Below the pieces are notes generated by a model. It saw nothing but the letters and a program-made list of their open reading frames with translations, was not told the DNA's origin and ran no database searches. Shown one piece after another: positions 51,483 to 59,734 of a DNA stretch of 64,000 bases. The position numbers and the translations under genes are program-made. The stretch covers positions 248,001 to 312,000 of the forward strand of contig NZ_JAWXVZ010000004.1 of NCBI RefSeq assembly GCF_033843645.1, written 5' to 3'. This stretch comes from Pseudovibrio zosterae. Lineage in GTDB: Bacteria; Pseudomonadota; Alphaproteobacteria; Rhizobiales; Stappiaceae. Position 1 is the stretch's first letter. Every line of letters starts with the position of its first letter.

Positions 51483-51499
51483 ATTTGGAATTTCCAAAT
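51483..51499. promoter_or_regulatory. Palindrome upstream of LysR (1)
   Basis: ATTTGGAA-t-TTCCAAAT, a perfect 17-bp palindrome containing the T-N11-A pattern of LysR sites. Probable autoregulatory site shared with the divergent nitroreductase promoter. Confidence 0.6.
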
Positions 51500-51652
51500 T
51501 CTTTTTGCGCAACAAGCAATATTGTTTCGATTTTGCCAACCTCTTATGTTCCGGTCAACATCAATCGTGTGCTGCAAGCGAGGCAGTAAGTAATTGTCTC
51601 TAAAAGGCTTTGAGGCCTCGCTGTGGCCGCACACCAGAAAAAGGAATGACCT

Positions 51653-52348
51653 GTGACTGTTCCAGCCATCTCGCGCGAGGCCCTCATCGAAGCCATGACG
51701 TTTCGCCATGCAACCAAGGTTTTCGATCCGGCACGACACATTTCAGAGGAAGACTTCAACACCATTTTGGAGGCCGCACGGTTGTCTCCAAGTTCCTTCG
51801 GCTTCGAACCTTGGCAGATCCTTGTCATCGACACGCCTGAGCAACGTGAAAAGCTGCGGGAGTTCTCTTGGGGGGCGAATGGCAAGTTCAATGGTTCTAC
51901 CGGTCAGCTTGGCACCGCAAGCCGCTTTATGGTGATCCTGACCCACACCGAAAAGCAAATGCGCCATGACAGTGACTACCTGCAGACTTTCATGCGTGAT
52001 ATCAAGCAGCTTCCAGAAGATGCTTTGGCGTTCCGCACGACCGCCTACAAGACGTTCCAGGTGAGCGACTTCAAGATTACATCGCCAGAACAAATCAGCG
52101 ACTGGGCTGGAAAGCAGGCCTATATCGCCCTTGCCAACATGATGACTGCGGCTGCGCTGCTTGGTATCGACTCCTGCCCAATTGAAGGGTTTGACATGGA
52201 CGAAGCAAACCGAGTGGCACGAGAAGACTATGGTGTAGACACCGACAAATACCGGGTTTGCGTGATGGCCGCCTTCGGATACCGCGCTTCCGAACCGTCC
52301 GTCGAAAAGACACGCCGCCCGATGGCGCAGATTGTGCGCACAATCTAA
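51653..52348 (+). CDS. NfsB-like nitroreductase family protein
   Basis: 231 aa FMN-dependent oxidoreductase of the nitro/quinone reductase fold. N-terminal FMN-phosphate contact RHATKVFDP (about 18-26), AARLSPSSFGFEPWQILVI (about 40-58), and the late AANMMTAAALLGIDSCPIEGFD-like helix-loop (ALANMMTAAALLGIDSCPIEG), ending with RVCVMAAFGYRA. The start is GTG 51653 with AAGGA 7-8 nt ahead. Divergent from LysR (1), which probably controls it. Substrates may be quinones or nitro-compounds. Confidence 0.87.
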   Translation: MTVPAISREALIEAMTFRHATKVFDPARHISEEDFNTILEAARLSPSSFGFEPWQILVIDTPEQREKLREFSWGANGKFNGSTGQLGTASRFMVILTHTEKQMRHDSDYLQTFMRDIKQLPEDALAFRTTAYKTFQVSDFKITSPEQISDWAGKQAYIALANMMTAAALLGIDSCPIEGFDMDEANRVAREDYGVDTDKYRVCVMAAFGYRASEPSVEKTRRPMAQIVRTI

Positions 52349-52564
52349 CTCATTGGGATAAATATAATATCGGGACGGTATACATTCGCATTCACACGTA
52401 GGCCACTTCCCTTGCCCCAATAAGTTGCTGGTTTATCGTAGAGGGAGAGTCGTCTCCCTCCTTTTTAGTCGGCTTTGTTAGCTGGGATAAGAGCGCCAGC
52501 ACTGTTTTCTGGGTTGCCTGTTTTGGAGGTCAGTAATGGGGCCCAAGCCAACGAAAGATGAATT

Positions 52565-52858
52565 ATGTCGGAAAAAATCATTATTGTTGCCGAAATCATT
52601 TCCAAACCAGGTGAAATCGAAAACCTGAAGGCAGAAGTTCTCAAGCTCATCGAACCTTCGCGCGCGGAACCTGGCAACATTTCCTATGAACTTCATCGCG
52701 ACCTAGAAGATGACAATAAGCTTGTCATGATCGAACAGTTCAAAGACGAAGAAGCTTTCCAAAAGCACGCAGCCTCTGAGCACTTCCAGTCGTTCGGTGA
52801 GAGTGCGAAGCCATACCTGGCGGGCGTGAACATCAAGAAGCTCAACCGCCTCGCATAA
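52565..52858 (+). CDS. ABM-domain monooxygenase (YgiN-like)
   Basis: 97 aa dimeric alpha/beta-barrel protein. The antibiotic biosynthesis monooxygenase pattern is clear: IIIVAEIISKPGEIENLKAEVLKLI, SRAEPGNISYELHRDLED, MIEQFKDEEAFQKHAASEHFQSF. Relatives include YgiN, a quinol monooxygenase. Probably acts with the nearby quinone/nitroreductases. Ends at a strong terminator. Confidence 0.9.
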   Translation: MSEKIIIVAEIISKPGEIENLKAEVLKLIEPSRAEPGNISYELHRDLEDDNKLVMIEQFKDEEAFQKHAASEHFQSFGESAKPYLAGVNIKKLNRLA

Positions 52859-52881
52859 GCTCCCGGCTTCCAGAGAGCAGG

Positions 52882-52918
52882 AAACCTCCAGCCGCTAAAC
52901 GGCGGCTCGGAGGTTTTG
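52882..52918 (+). terminator. Rho-independent terminator after ABM gene
   Basis: AAACCTCCAGCCGC-taaacg-GCGGCT-c-GGAGGTTT then TTG, with a single bulge. It can also serve the convergent thioesterase gene. Confidence 0.88.
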
Positions 52919-52928
52919 TTATTACCAG

Positions 52929-53471
52929 TTACTCCGCCACCTGCCCCTTGTGCAGCTTTAGCGGAAACAGAAAACATGTGGTTGTGGCGTGTGCGTAGAG
53001 CTTGCCATCCTCAACCCCATGCAGGTAGCCCTCGGCTGTTGCCATTTGCCGTCCTGAATGGATCACTTTGCCCTGAGCGCGCAATTTGCCAGTGCTCGGC
53101 AATATGGCGCGGGTGTAGTTGAGGTTCAGCTGTGCGGTGGTGTAGCCAATGCCTTTTGGCAGCGACGTGTGAACGGCAATACCCACGACCGTATCCAAGA
53201 TGGTGGCGGCAAATCCGCCATGCACAAACCCCATTGGATTAAGCAGGAAGTCCGCAGGATAGGCCTCTACAATGGCACTGCCTTCTTCCAGCGCGAAGGG
53301 CAGGGACATGTTGACCGTCTGCGCAATGGGGGGCGGGGCGCCGATTTCGCCTGCGGCGAGGGCGCGCATGTACTCCAGCCCGCTCATGTTCATGGCCGCT
53401 TCAATGTTGAACTTGGCCACCGCGTATTCATAGCTGCGGCTCTTGGTTGTCAGCGTGTCGTTGTTGTCCAT
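52929..53471 (-). CDS. PaaI-family thioesterase
   Basis: 180 aa hotdog protein longer at the N-terminus than the one at 24591. Catalytic region NPMGFVHGGFAATILDTVVGIAV (about 77-99) followed by TTAQLNLNYTRAILPSTGKLRAQGKVIHSG. Acyl-CoA thioesterase is expected; substrate unknown. It converges with the ABM gene and shares its strand with LysR (2), whose stop is 69 bp upstream of this start. Confidence 0.85.
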   Translation of the reverse strand: MDNNDTLTTKSRSYEYAVAKFNIEAAMNMSGLEYMRALAAGEIGAPPPIAQTVNMSLPFALEEGSAIVEAYPADFLLNPMGFVHGGFAATILDTVVGIAVHTSLPKGIGYTTAQLNLNYTRAILPSTGKLRAQGKVIHSGRQMATAEGYLHGVEDGKLYAHATTTCFLFPLKLHKGQVAE

Positions 53472-53540
53472 TGCATCCTCCTGTTTCGTGGAGGAACCTA
53501 TGGACGGAACCGCAGCCAGACAATTGCGCCTTTAGACCGG

Positions 53541-54437
53541 TCACGCCGAGGGATCGCGCAAAGCCGTGCGAAGCTCCGCCTGTAGCAGCTCCACGAAGCT
53601 TTTTGCCGCAACCGAGACGTAACGCCCCGGCGGATGAATGGCCCAGATGCTCATGTTTGTTGTTACTGGGTACGTCGGGAGCACCTGTACCAAAGTGCCG
53701 GACGCCAACTCCTCGCGAATGCTCCATTTGGAGCGAAGAGCGATGCCAAGGCCATTGACGGCAGCAAACTTGTCGATTTCGGCGCTGTCTGTGCGCAGCG
53801 TTCCTGACACCAGGATGATCCTTGGTCCATCTGCGGTCTCCAGTGTCCATTTGTTCTGACCGGCAAAAACCATACAGTTGTGGTCCTTCAGGTCCTCGGG
53901 CGTTTGCGGTGCCCCATATCTTTCAAGATAAGCCGGAGAGGCCACCAACACGGAGACATTGTCACCCAGCTTGCGTCCGCGATAGCTGCTATCGGGAATG
54001 TTGCCAATGCGAATAGCGAGATCAACCCCCCTCGCAGCGTAGTCTTCCACGTGATCGGAAAGAGACAGGTCCAGCGCCGCTTTCGGATAACGGGTCAAGA
54101 ACGCCTCGATAACAGCTGGCAGAAACAGGCGCCCGAAGAATGACGGCGCCGTAACCCGCAAAGATCCTGTTGGCTCCTGCGAGCGCGTTCCAACGCTGTG
54201 CCGGGCTTCCTCGTATGCCTCCAGCAGCACCTTTGCCCGTTCCAGAAACTGACGCCCCTCATCGGTGAGTGACAGGCTCCGCGTGGTTCTGGTGGCAAGC
54301 GTACAGGACAAAGTACGCTCCAGGCGCGCAAGACGCTCACTTGCCAGATTAGGCGTAATGCCAAGCGCCTCGCCCGCTGCGGAAACAGAGCCCAGCTCCG
54401 CTATGCGTTCAAAGAGTGCAACATCTTCGATTTTCAT
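53541..54437 (-). CDS. LysR-family regulator (2)
   Basis: 298 aa. HTH at the start (MKIEDVALFERIAELGSVSAAGEALGITPNLASERLARLERTLSCTL), effector domain from GSLRVTAPSFFGRLFLPAVIEAFL. Start ATG 54437 is chosen at the conserved beginning of the HTH. Divergent from a flavodoxin-like gene 110 bp away, which it probably regulates. Same LysR subgroup as the protein at 50570. Confidence 0.9.
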   Translation of the reverse strand: MKIEDVALFERIAELGSVSAAGEALGITPNLASERLARLERTLSCTLATRTTRSLSLTDEGRQFLERAKVLLEAYEEARHSVGTRSQEPTGSLRVTAPSFFGRLFLPAVIEAFLTRYPKAALDLSLSDHVEDYAARGVDLAIRIGNIPDSSYRGRKLGDNVSVLVASPAYLERYGAPQTPEDLKDHNCMVFAGQNKWTLETADGPRIILVSGTLRTDSAEIDKFAAVNGLGIALRSKWSIREELASGTLVQVLPTYPVTTNMSIWAIHPPGRYVSVAAKSFVELLQAELRTALRDPSA

Positions 54438-54547
54438 TTTCCGATAAATCCGATAAGTGTTTCCTCCACACTCCTGCTTTTTTTGATAAATGCAAGTGCT
54501 AGTGTGCAACCGACAAATCAGTCCTCACCGAGTAAGGAAAGACAAAG

Positions 54548-55123
54548 ATGGCGACAACGGCAATCGTTTATCACAGCGGCTATGGCCATACCCAGCGTCA
54601 GGCAGAAGCAGTACGCGACGGCGCACAGAGCGTACCGGGCGCTGAGGTGCTGTTCTTCCATACAGACGAGTTCGAAGGTGAAGGCGCAGATGCGGCTTGG
54701 GCGGCACTTGATAAGGCTGACGCTATCATCTTTGGCGCGCCAACCTACATGGGCTCAGCCTCTGCGCAGATGAAAGTCTTCATGGACAAGACCTCCGGTG
54801 CATGGATGGAGCAGCGTTGGGCCAACAAGCTGGCCGCTGGCTTCACCAACTCCGGTTCAATGTCCGGCGACAAGCTCAACACCCTGATCGGTTTCTCGCT
54901 GCTGGCAGCTCAGCATGGCATGATCTGGGTGAACCTCAACCTGATGCCGGGCAACAACAGCTCTCAAGGCTCTGAAAGCGACCTGAACCGCGTTGGTGGT
55001 TTCATCGGTGCCATGGCGCAGTCCAACGTGGACCAAGGCGCAGATGCCATGAGCGAAGCGGATCTGGCCACAGCCAAGCACCTTGGCCAGCGCGTTGCCA
55101 CAATGGCGGCGAAGCTTCGCTGA
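54548..55123 (+). CDS. Flavodoxin-like NAD(P)H:quinone oxidoreductase (WrbA-like)
   Basis: 191 aa flavodoxin-fold protein. The FMN phosphate loop YHSGYGHTQRQAEAV (8-22) replaces the canonical T/S-rich loop, and the later FMN loops are FGAPTYMGSASAQMKVFMD (about 62-80) and FTNSGSMSGDK. This matches WrbA-type quinone reductases or flavodoxin-fold reductases. Cytosolic, likely detoxifies quinones. Divergent from LysR (2). Confidence 0.87.
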   Translation: MATTAIVYHSGYGHTQRQAEAVRDGAQSVPGAEVLFFHTDEFEGEGADAAWAALDKADAIIFGAPTYMGSASAQMKVFMDKTSGAWMEQRWANKLAAGFTNSGSMSGDKLNTLIGFSLLAAQHGMIWVNLNLMPGNNSSQGSESDLNRVGGFIGAMAQSNVDQGADAMSEADLATAKHLGQRVATMAAKLR

Positions 55124-55211
55124 ACCGGGTAGGTGGTTCCCCCCACTTGTTCGAGTGTGGGTACAGGACCGACATCTTGGATGACACGTGCATTCATGCA
55201 TTGCCAAAGAG

Positions 55212-55236
55212 AAGGCCCGCGTTTCCGCGGGTCTTT
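55212..55236 (+). terminator. Terminator after flavodoxin-like gene
   Basis: AAGGCCCGCG-tttc-CGCGGGTCTT (one G-T wobble) then T, in the gap before the second nitroreductase. Confidence 0.7.
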
Positions 55237-55280
55237 GCTGTTTACCGCCAAGACCGATTTGAACCATCAGGATTTAAGCG

Positions 55281-56066
55281 ATGACCAACAAGACAATTGA
55301 GCAGATGATGAGCCGCCGCTCCGTGCGCGCCTTTACTGGCGAAGCGGTCAAGCAGGACGATCTCAACCTGATCCTGAAAGCGGGCCAGCAGGCTCCAACC
55401 TCCATCAACGGCCAGCAAATCTCGCTTGTTGTGACGCAGGACAAGGAGACCATCAAAAAGATCGCTGAGATCGCAGGTGGCCAGCCGCAAGTTGCGGGCG
55501 CAGATGTGTTCATCACGGTTGTGATGGATTATGTAAGGCCGGGCTTTGCGACCTATCTGGCCGGCGAGGAAATTGTCATTGAGAAGTCCGCCGAAGGCCT
55601 GCTTGTGGGTGCCGTTGACGCTGGCATCATGACCAACGCCTTGCAAACAGCTGCCGAAAGCCTCGGCTATGGCTCCACTGCAATTGGCGGCATTCGCCGA
55701 GCACCGGAAGCCATGATTGAGCTGCTTGGCCTGCCTCAGCGCACTTTCCCGATCAACGGCCTGACGCTCGGCGTACCAGACAAGGCAAAGCTCTCCGGCG
55801 TGAAGCCGCGCGTTCCATTGGAGAGTTTCGCCATGTTTGAAAAGTATGACGCGCAGAAGGTCGCCGACGGCGTCAAGCGTTATGAGGCAACTTTGCAGGA
55901 ATGGTGGAACGAACAAGGCCTGCCGGAAATGCCAAGCTATTCCGCCTCTACCGCGGGGTATTACAAGAGCATTTACTTCCCGAAAGTGGCGCCGGTTTTA
56001 AGGTCACAAGGCTTCGATATGGAGCGGCCTGAATGGATGCCTGAAAGCGACGTCTTCGACGGATAG
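55281..56066 (+). CDS. NfsA-like nitroreductase family protein
   Basis: 261 aa FMN-dependent NADPH nitroreductase-type protein. N-terminal MMSRRSVRAFTGEAV (FMN-phosphate contact), AGQQAPTSINGQQISLVV, central GLLVGAVDAGIMTNALQTAAESLGYGSTAIGGIRRAPEAMIELLGLP and the NfsA-like C-terminal Arg/Lys segment LGVPDKAKLSGVKPRVPLESFAMFEKYD. Length fits NfsA (240 aa). Follows the flavodoxin-like gene and ends at a terminator. Confidence 0.88.
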   Translation: MTNKTIEQMMSRRSVRAFTGEAVKQDDLNLILKAGQQAPTSINGQQISLVVTQDKETIKKIAEIAGGQPQVAGADVFITVVMDYVRPGFATYLAGEEIVIEKSAEGLLVGAVDAGIMTNALQTAAESLGYGSTAIGGIRRAPEAMIELLGLPQRTFPINGLTLGVPDKAKLSGVKPRVPLESFAMFEKYDAQKVADGVKRYEATLQEWWNEQGLPEMPSYSASTAGYYKSIYFPKVAPVLRSQGFDMERPEWMPESDVFDG

Positions 56067-56091
56067 TCCAATCCGCCGTCACCCTAAAAAC

Positions 56092-56126
56092 AAAGCCCTC
56101 CGTCTCTGCAAAGAACGGAGGGCTTT
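56092..56126. terminator. Bidirectional terminator
   Basis: AAAGCCCTCCGT-n11-ACGGAGGGCTTT between the convergent nitroreductase and marR genes, with A/T runs at the ends. Confidence 0.88.
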
Positions 56127-56131
56127 CGGGT

Positions 56132-56575
56132 TCAGCTGGCCTCAACTTCCTCTTTGGCGGAGAGCGCGTTCAGCAAAGCAAGCACGTCCCCTGCGCTGAA
56201 CTTGTCCTTGGCTTCTTCAAGAGCCGCACAGAGCGCTTTTTCGTAGTCAACCCTTGCCTCTGAAAGACGCTTGCGCCCCCGGTTCGTGAGAACAGTATAG
56301 ATGCCGCGCTTGTCGTCAGGGCACAGGTCTCTCACCGTATAGCCATTGTTCTCAAGTCGCCCGACCAGACGGGTGACGGAACTCTGGTTCAATCCCAGAA
56401 GGCCAGCCAATTCTTGCATACGCAGTTCAGAATCCTTGGCGACCTCCAAGAACTTAAGGGCACGAAACTCCGAGAGTCCGATGTTGTGTTTGCGCTGCAT
56501 ATCCTTGGCGACAAAGCTTTCGACAAAATCAACCAGGTAAATCAACCGCTCCCATGCGGCACTCTGGAGGGACAT
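56132..56575 (-). CDS. MarR-family regulator
   Basis: 147 aa winged-helix regulator. The MarR core is visible: LSEFRALKFLEVAKDSELRMQELAGLLGLNQSSVTRLVGRLENNGYTVRDLCPDDKRGIYTVLTNRG (about 33-100), where the wing carries D-x-R. It lies at the downstream end of the ten-gene operon on the same strand but 219 bp apart, with its own AT-rich promoter (TATAAAA, 56614-56620) and a near-palindromic site at 56622-56633. A similar site stands before the first gene of the operon, so it is the likely regulator of the cluster. Confidence 0.9.
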   Translation of the reverse strand: MSLQSAAWERLIYLVDFVESFVAKDMQRKHNIGLSEFRALKFLEVAKDSELRMQELAGLLGLNQSSVTRLVGRLENNGYTVRDLCPDDKRGIYTVLTNRGRKRLSEARVDYEKALCAALEEAKDKFSAGDVLALLNALSAKEEVEAS

Positions 56576-56621
56576 GGTATTGCTCGCTTCCTGCGCATCG
56601 ATTCATTTAGACTTTTTATAT

Positions 56622-56633
56622 ATGCACATGCAA
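56622..56633. promoter_or_regulatory. Candidate MarR operator, site 1 (marR promoter)
   Basis: ATGCA-CA-TGCAA, one mismatch from the palindrome TTGCA-CA-TGCAA. It lies just upstream of the -10-like TATAAAA, 47 bp from the marR start. Confidence 0.6.
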
Positions 56634-56794
56634 ATGAATAAGGAAAGAGGCAGAGCGCGTTGCGAAGAAATTACGAGGGTTCATCAATTCCCCAAACGCG
56701 CAATGCCGACCATAATATGACTTCGGAAAAACAAAGAGTTATGCGCCCAGCAGGCCAGAAACCATGACCGGGCGCAGAATTACTTTAAGCAGGT

Positions 56795-57580
56795 TCACCC
56801 GAACAGGCGTCCGTATCCCGTCACCGCTGGCTTTTCTGAAAGCGCGGAGAGCGTATCCCAGAACAGCACCTGGTTTGCAGAAGTCATGGTGACATTGAGG
56901 TTCTTTTCGACGGCATCGATAATCCCCACAGCGCGCTGGCCATTGCCAGCAACGAATACGGTATCGACATCGTTTTCTGCGACCACTTTGGCAACCCAAT
57001 CATAAAGCCCGGCAGGGGTGATATGCGGCTGTCCGCTCGGCAAACCACAAGGCCCATGGTAAGCAACAGGAACGCCAGCCTTCTCAAAATAATCCGCCCC
57101 CTCTTGGGACAGCGCATCATCAAACCAGGGTGGATTGATCAAAGCCAACCGTTTGGTCCCAAGCTTCTGAAAGGCCTTGGCCGCAGCACTGCAGGTTGTT
57201 GTAGTGGGGATGCCGCGCAGAACCGGCTTCAAGCGCTCAAGCAACGCGACCTCGCCGTCCGGCCCGTGTTTGTAGGCAGAACTTGTAAAGGCAAGGCCGA
57301 TGGCGTCCAGCGGGGAAGTGGCGAGGGACGCAACCGCCTCATCCAGATGCGGCGGCGCAGTGAAAGCTTCAACCGGCTGGTGAGCAATCTTCTCGTCCAT
57401 GACACCACCGGCACGCATGGCAGAAAAGTGCACGCGCCCGCCGTGAATAGACACCTCGCCGCCCGCCATTGCGCCGAACTCGGCTTCAGGCCCCACATCC
57501 GCGTGAGGTACAATCACGCCAATGCGGGCAGGGGCGCTCCATCCATCAGCCTTCCATTGCTTTTCAAGTACAGCGTCCAT
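56795..57580 (-). CDS. Asp/Glu racemase-superfamily protein, maleate isomerase-like
   Basis: 261 aa. The two catalytic cysteines of the superfamily appear in TTTTCSAAAKAF (about 124-135) and YHGPCGLPSG (about 172-181), with the N-terminal IGVIVPHADVGPEAEF (about 20-35) and LALINPPWFDDALSQEGADYFEKAG in the order of maleate cis-trans isomerases and arylmalonate decarboxylases. Cofactor-independent isomerase, racemase or decarboxylase; substrate unknown. Last gene of the operon, 15 bp behind the deaminase. Confidence 0.83.
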   Translation of the reverse strand: MDAVLEKQWKADGWSAPARIGVIVPHADVGPEAEFGAMAGGEVSIHGGRVHFSAMRAGGVMDEKIAHQPVEAFTAPPHLDEAVASLATSPLDAIGLAFTSSAYKHGPDGEVALLERLKPVLRGIPTTTTCSAAAKAFQKLGTKRLALINPPWFDDALSQEGADYFEKAGVPVAYHGPCGLPSGQPHITPAGLYDWVAKVVAENDVDTVFVAGNGQRAVGIIDAVEKNLNVTMTSANQVLFWDTLSALSEKPAVTGYGRLFG

Positions 57581-57595
57581 CAGTGCAGACCTCCA

Positions 57596-58087
57596 TTAGA
57601 ACCGCATGAAGCTGGATTTTGCCAACCACATGCGGAAGGGTTCAAAACCATTTTCCACTTCGTGAAGTTGCGGGCGCATGGCCCAATGCTCTGTTGGCAC
57701 AGCGAAAATTTCGTAGGAGCGCGAGTAGTTGAAACCACCTTGTGCAGCGCCGTCTCTGTCCACCGCATAGACAATGCGTGAGACACCGGAATAGAGCGCA
57801 GCCATGTAACACAGGGCACATGGCTCACCGGAGGCGATCAAGGTCAAACCACTCAGACTGGGGTGCTGACGGTGCTTGCACGCGTTTCGGATGGCCACAA
57901 CCTCTGCATGAGCGGTCGGGTCATGGTCTTCGGAGACACGGTTGACGCCGCTGCCATAGACCTTGCCGTTTTGGTCGGCAATCAGCGCTGTGAACGGAAT
58001 GCCACCCTTTTCGACATGCTCGATAGACATGTCCACCGCCTGCTGAACCAGACTGTTAATGACGTCGTGTTCTGTTTTTGAGGGCAT
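57596..58087 (-). CDS. Cytidine/guanine-deaminase-family protein
   Basis: 163 aa zinc deaminase with the active site H-A-E (DPTAHAEVVAIRNA, about 54-67) and P-C-x-x-C (GEPCALCYMAALYSGVSRIVYAVDR, about 87-111). It resembles bacterial guanine deaminase (GuaD) and related nucleobase or pterin deaminases. ATG 58087 (MPSKTEHDV) is preferred; an in-frame ATG at 58153 would add a non-homologous leader. It could work on a small-molecule intermediate of the operon rather than on guanine. Confidence 0.82.
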   Translation of the reverse strand: MPSKTEHDVINSLVQQAVDMSIEHVEKGGIPFTALIADQNGKVYGSGVNRVSEDHDPTAHAEVVAIRNACKHRQHPSLSGLTLIASGEPCALCYMAALYSGVSRIVYAVDRDGAAQGGFNYSRSYEIFAVPTEHWAMRPQLHEVENGFEPFRMWLAKSSFMRF

Positions 58088-58277
58088 GAGTACTGCGCTC
58101 CCTGATAGTCTTTCGGAATTGGTGGGAGGGGAGACAAGGCTGGCACCGGGCATTCACCCCCGCGGCGAACACATGACTGAAGCTCGCTAAGAACCTGTTC
58201 ATGCGTTAACCGCGAGGACCAGTGCCCAAGAATGGCATCAAGCACCGAAACGACGCCAGCCTTCGATCCCGGTTGAC

Positions 58278-58655
58278 TTAGCCGTTAAGCTGTTTGCTGT
58301 CTGCCAGCTTGAGCCAAACAACGCCGCCGATGATCACAGCAAGCCATACACCCTGGTAAAAGGTCAGGGTCTGGTCCAGCAGGATGCTGCCGAAGACCGC
58401 CGCACCGATGGCGCCGATACCTGCCCAAACGGCGTAGCCAATACCAACATCGATCTGCTTCAACGCCACACTCAGGAAGTAGAGCGTGAGCAGGAAGAAG
58501 ATGACCGCAGAGATCGACCAGCTCAGCACCGTGAAGGCCTGGCTTCCGCCAACGCTCAAAGCGTACCCAATCTCAAAAAGGCCTGCGAGGAGCAGAGCCA
58601 GCCATGCCTTACCGTGACTTTCGGTTGCTTCATTGCGTTCTGTTGTTGCCGACAT
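58278..58655 (-). CDS. SMR-family transporter subunit 2
   Basis: 125 aa with four helices after a short soluble start (MSATTERNEATES). SMR pattern: WLALLLAGLFEIGYALSVGG (Glu in TM1 present), IDVGIGYAVWAGIGAIGAAVFGSILL (W-x-x-G-A/I-G signature of TM3), VWLAVIIGGVVWLKLA. ATG 58655 has AAGGAA upstream. Pairs with the SMR gene 50 bp upstream, as in heterodimeric exporters of the EbrAB/NepAB kind. Confidence 0.88.
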   Translation of the reverse strand: MSATTERNEATESHGKAWLALLLAGLFEIGYALSVGGSQAFTVLSWSISAVIFFLLTLYFLSVALKQIDVGIGYAVWAGIGAIGAAVFGSILLDQTLTFYQGVWLAVIIGGVVWLKLADSKQLNG

Positions 58656-58705
58656 TTTAAATTCCTTCTCTTGAAACTTGAGGTTTGTGGGCTGAAAGCG
58701 GCCGC

Positions 58706-59026
58706 TTATGCCGCGCCCGTCAGACGCAGACCGACAACCCCGCCAACCACCAGGAGGATGCCTAGGGCTTTCTGCCAATTGAGACGCTGATTGAAGAACA
58801 AAGCGCCCAGGATCACGATCCCGACCCCGGATACGGAAGTCCAGATTGCGTAACCGACACCAACGTCGAAGGTGAGGAGCGCGAGGCTGAGGAAGAACGT
58901 GGCAATTGCACCAGCTACAAGAGTTGCCGCGGTCCATTTGACGTTTGTGAAACCTTTTGCATTACCTGCTGAAATCGCAACAGCGATTTCGAAGATCACT
59001 GCAACACCAAGATAAAACCAGCTCAT
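58706..59026 (-). CDS. SMR-family transporter subunit 1
   Basis: 106 aa with four helices: FYLGVAVIFEIAVAISAGNAKGF (Glu in TM1), FFLSLALLTFDVGVGYAIWTSVSGVGIVILGALFF (TM2-3) and ALGILLVVGGVVGLRL. Canonical SMR length. Two adjacent unequal SMR genes suggest a hetero-oligomeric exporter, probably for the product or an amine intermediate of the operon. Confidence 0.9.
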   Translation of the reverse strand: MSWFYLGVAVIFEIAVAISAGNAKGFTNVKWTAATLVAGAIATFFLSLALLTFDVGVGYAIWTSVSGVGIVILGALFFNQRLNWQKALGILLVVGGVVGLRLTGAA

Positions 59027-59037
59027 GACATACCTTT

Positions 59038-59706
59038 CTATGCTTTTGACTGAGTGAGGGGAGTGGTTGAGTTTTGGGCAGTTGCCTTCAACAGCCCGGC
59101 TTCTTGAAGGGCAGCGCGCAGTTCGCCCTCCGACGGAACGCCTTGCAGGCGCCTGTCTCCGATGAAAATGGTTGGAACAGCCGAGATGTTTGCTTGCTCC
59201 TTGGCCTGTTCCAATGCCTTGCGATGGGTAAACGCATAGGTGCCCTTGTCGAGAGCTTCGCGCAGCTCCGCACCATCCAAGCCGACTTCTTCGCCTAGCC
59301 GAACAATGACTTCGATGTCGCCAATGTCCTGCTCTTCTTGAAAGAAGGCCCGCAAGAACCGATTGGAGTAGGCCTCGCCAAGGCCCTTTTCCTGCGCCAG
59401 CTGGAAACCCTCGAACGCTTTTTGCGTGCGTGGTTGAGGAGAAATTTGCGGAAGCTTGATCGGCACACCGAGTTCCTCAGCCATGGGGTAGACCGAGCGC
59501 TCCCATACGGTGGGCAGGTATGGATCCTCGACCCGGAGCGTTGGCACCGGATCGGGACGCAGCTCATAGGGCCGCCATTCGATAGGCACATCGTGACCGT
59601 CGATGACACGTCGAATGACCGTCTCAGCCAGGAGGCAATACGGGCACACATAGTCGGTGTAGACGACAATGCTGTTTGATGGGTCACCGGTGTTTTTGTT
59701 GTACAT
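59038..59706 (-). CDS. DsbA-family oxidoreductase (FrnE-like)
   Basis: 222 aa thioredoxin-fold protein with the CPYC redox motif (YTDYVCPYCLLAETVI, about 16-31), a helical insertion (about 70-160) and the cis-Pro loop ISAVPTIFIGDRRLQGV (about 175-191). No signal peptide, so cytosolic, as for FrnE/HCCA-isomerase-like members. In biosynthetic clusters such proteins take part in redox or isomerisation steps. GAGGA lies 9 nt before the ATG. It follows the transglutaminase-fold gene by 28 bp. Confidence 0.85.
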   Translation of the reverse strand: MYNKNTGDPSNSIVVYTDYVCPYCLLAETVIRRVIDGHDVPIEWRPYELRPDPVPTLRVEDPYLPTVWERSVYPMAEELGVPIKLPQISPQPRTQKAFEGFQLAQEKGLGEAYSNRFLRAFFQEEQDIGDIEVIVRLGEEVGLDGAELREALDKGTYAFTHRKALEQAKEQANISAVPTIFIGDRRLQGVPSEGELRAALQEAGLLKATAQNSTTPLTQSKA

Positions 59707-59710
59707 GCAA
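59699..59710. promoter_or_regulatory. Candidate MarR-type site 2 (overlaps dsbA-like start)
   Basis: TTGTA-CA-TGCAA, one mismatch from TTGCA-CA-TGCAA. It overlaps the start codon of the DsbA-family gene inside the operon, so it could be an internal roadblock site or chance. Confidence 0.3.
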
Positions 59711-59734
59711 ATATATCCTCAAAAAAATTTGTGA

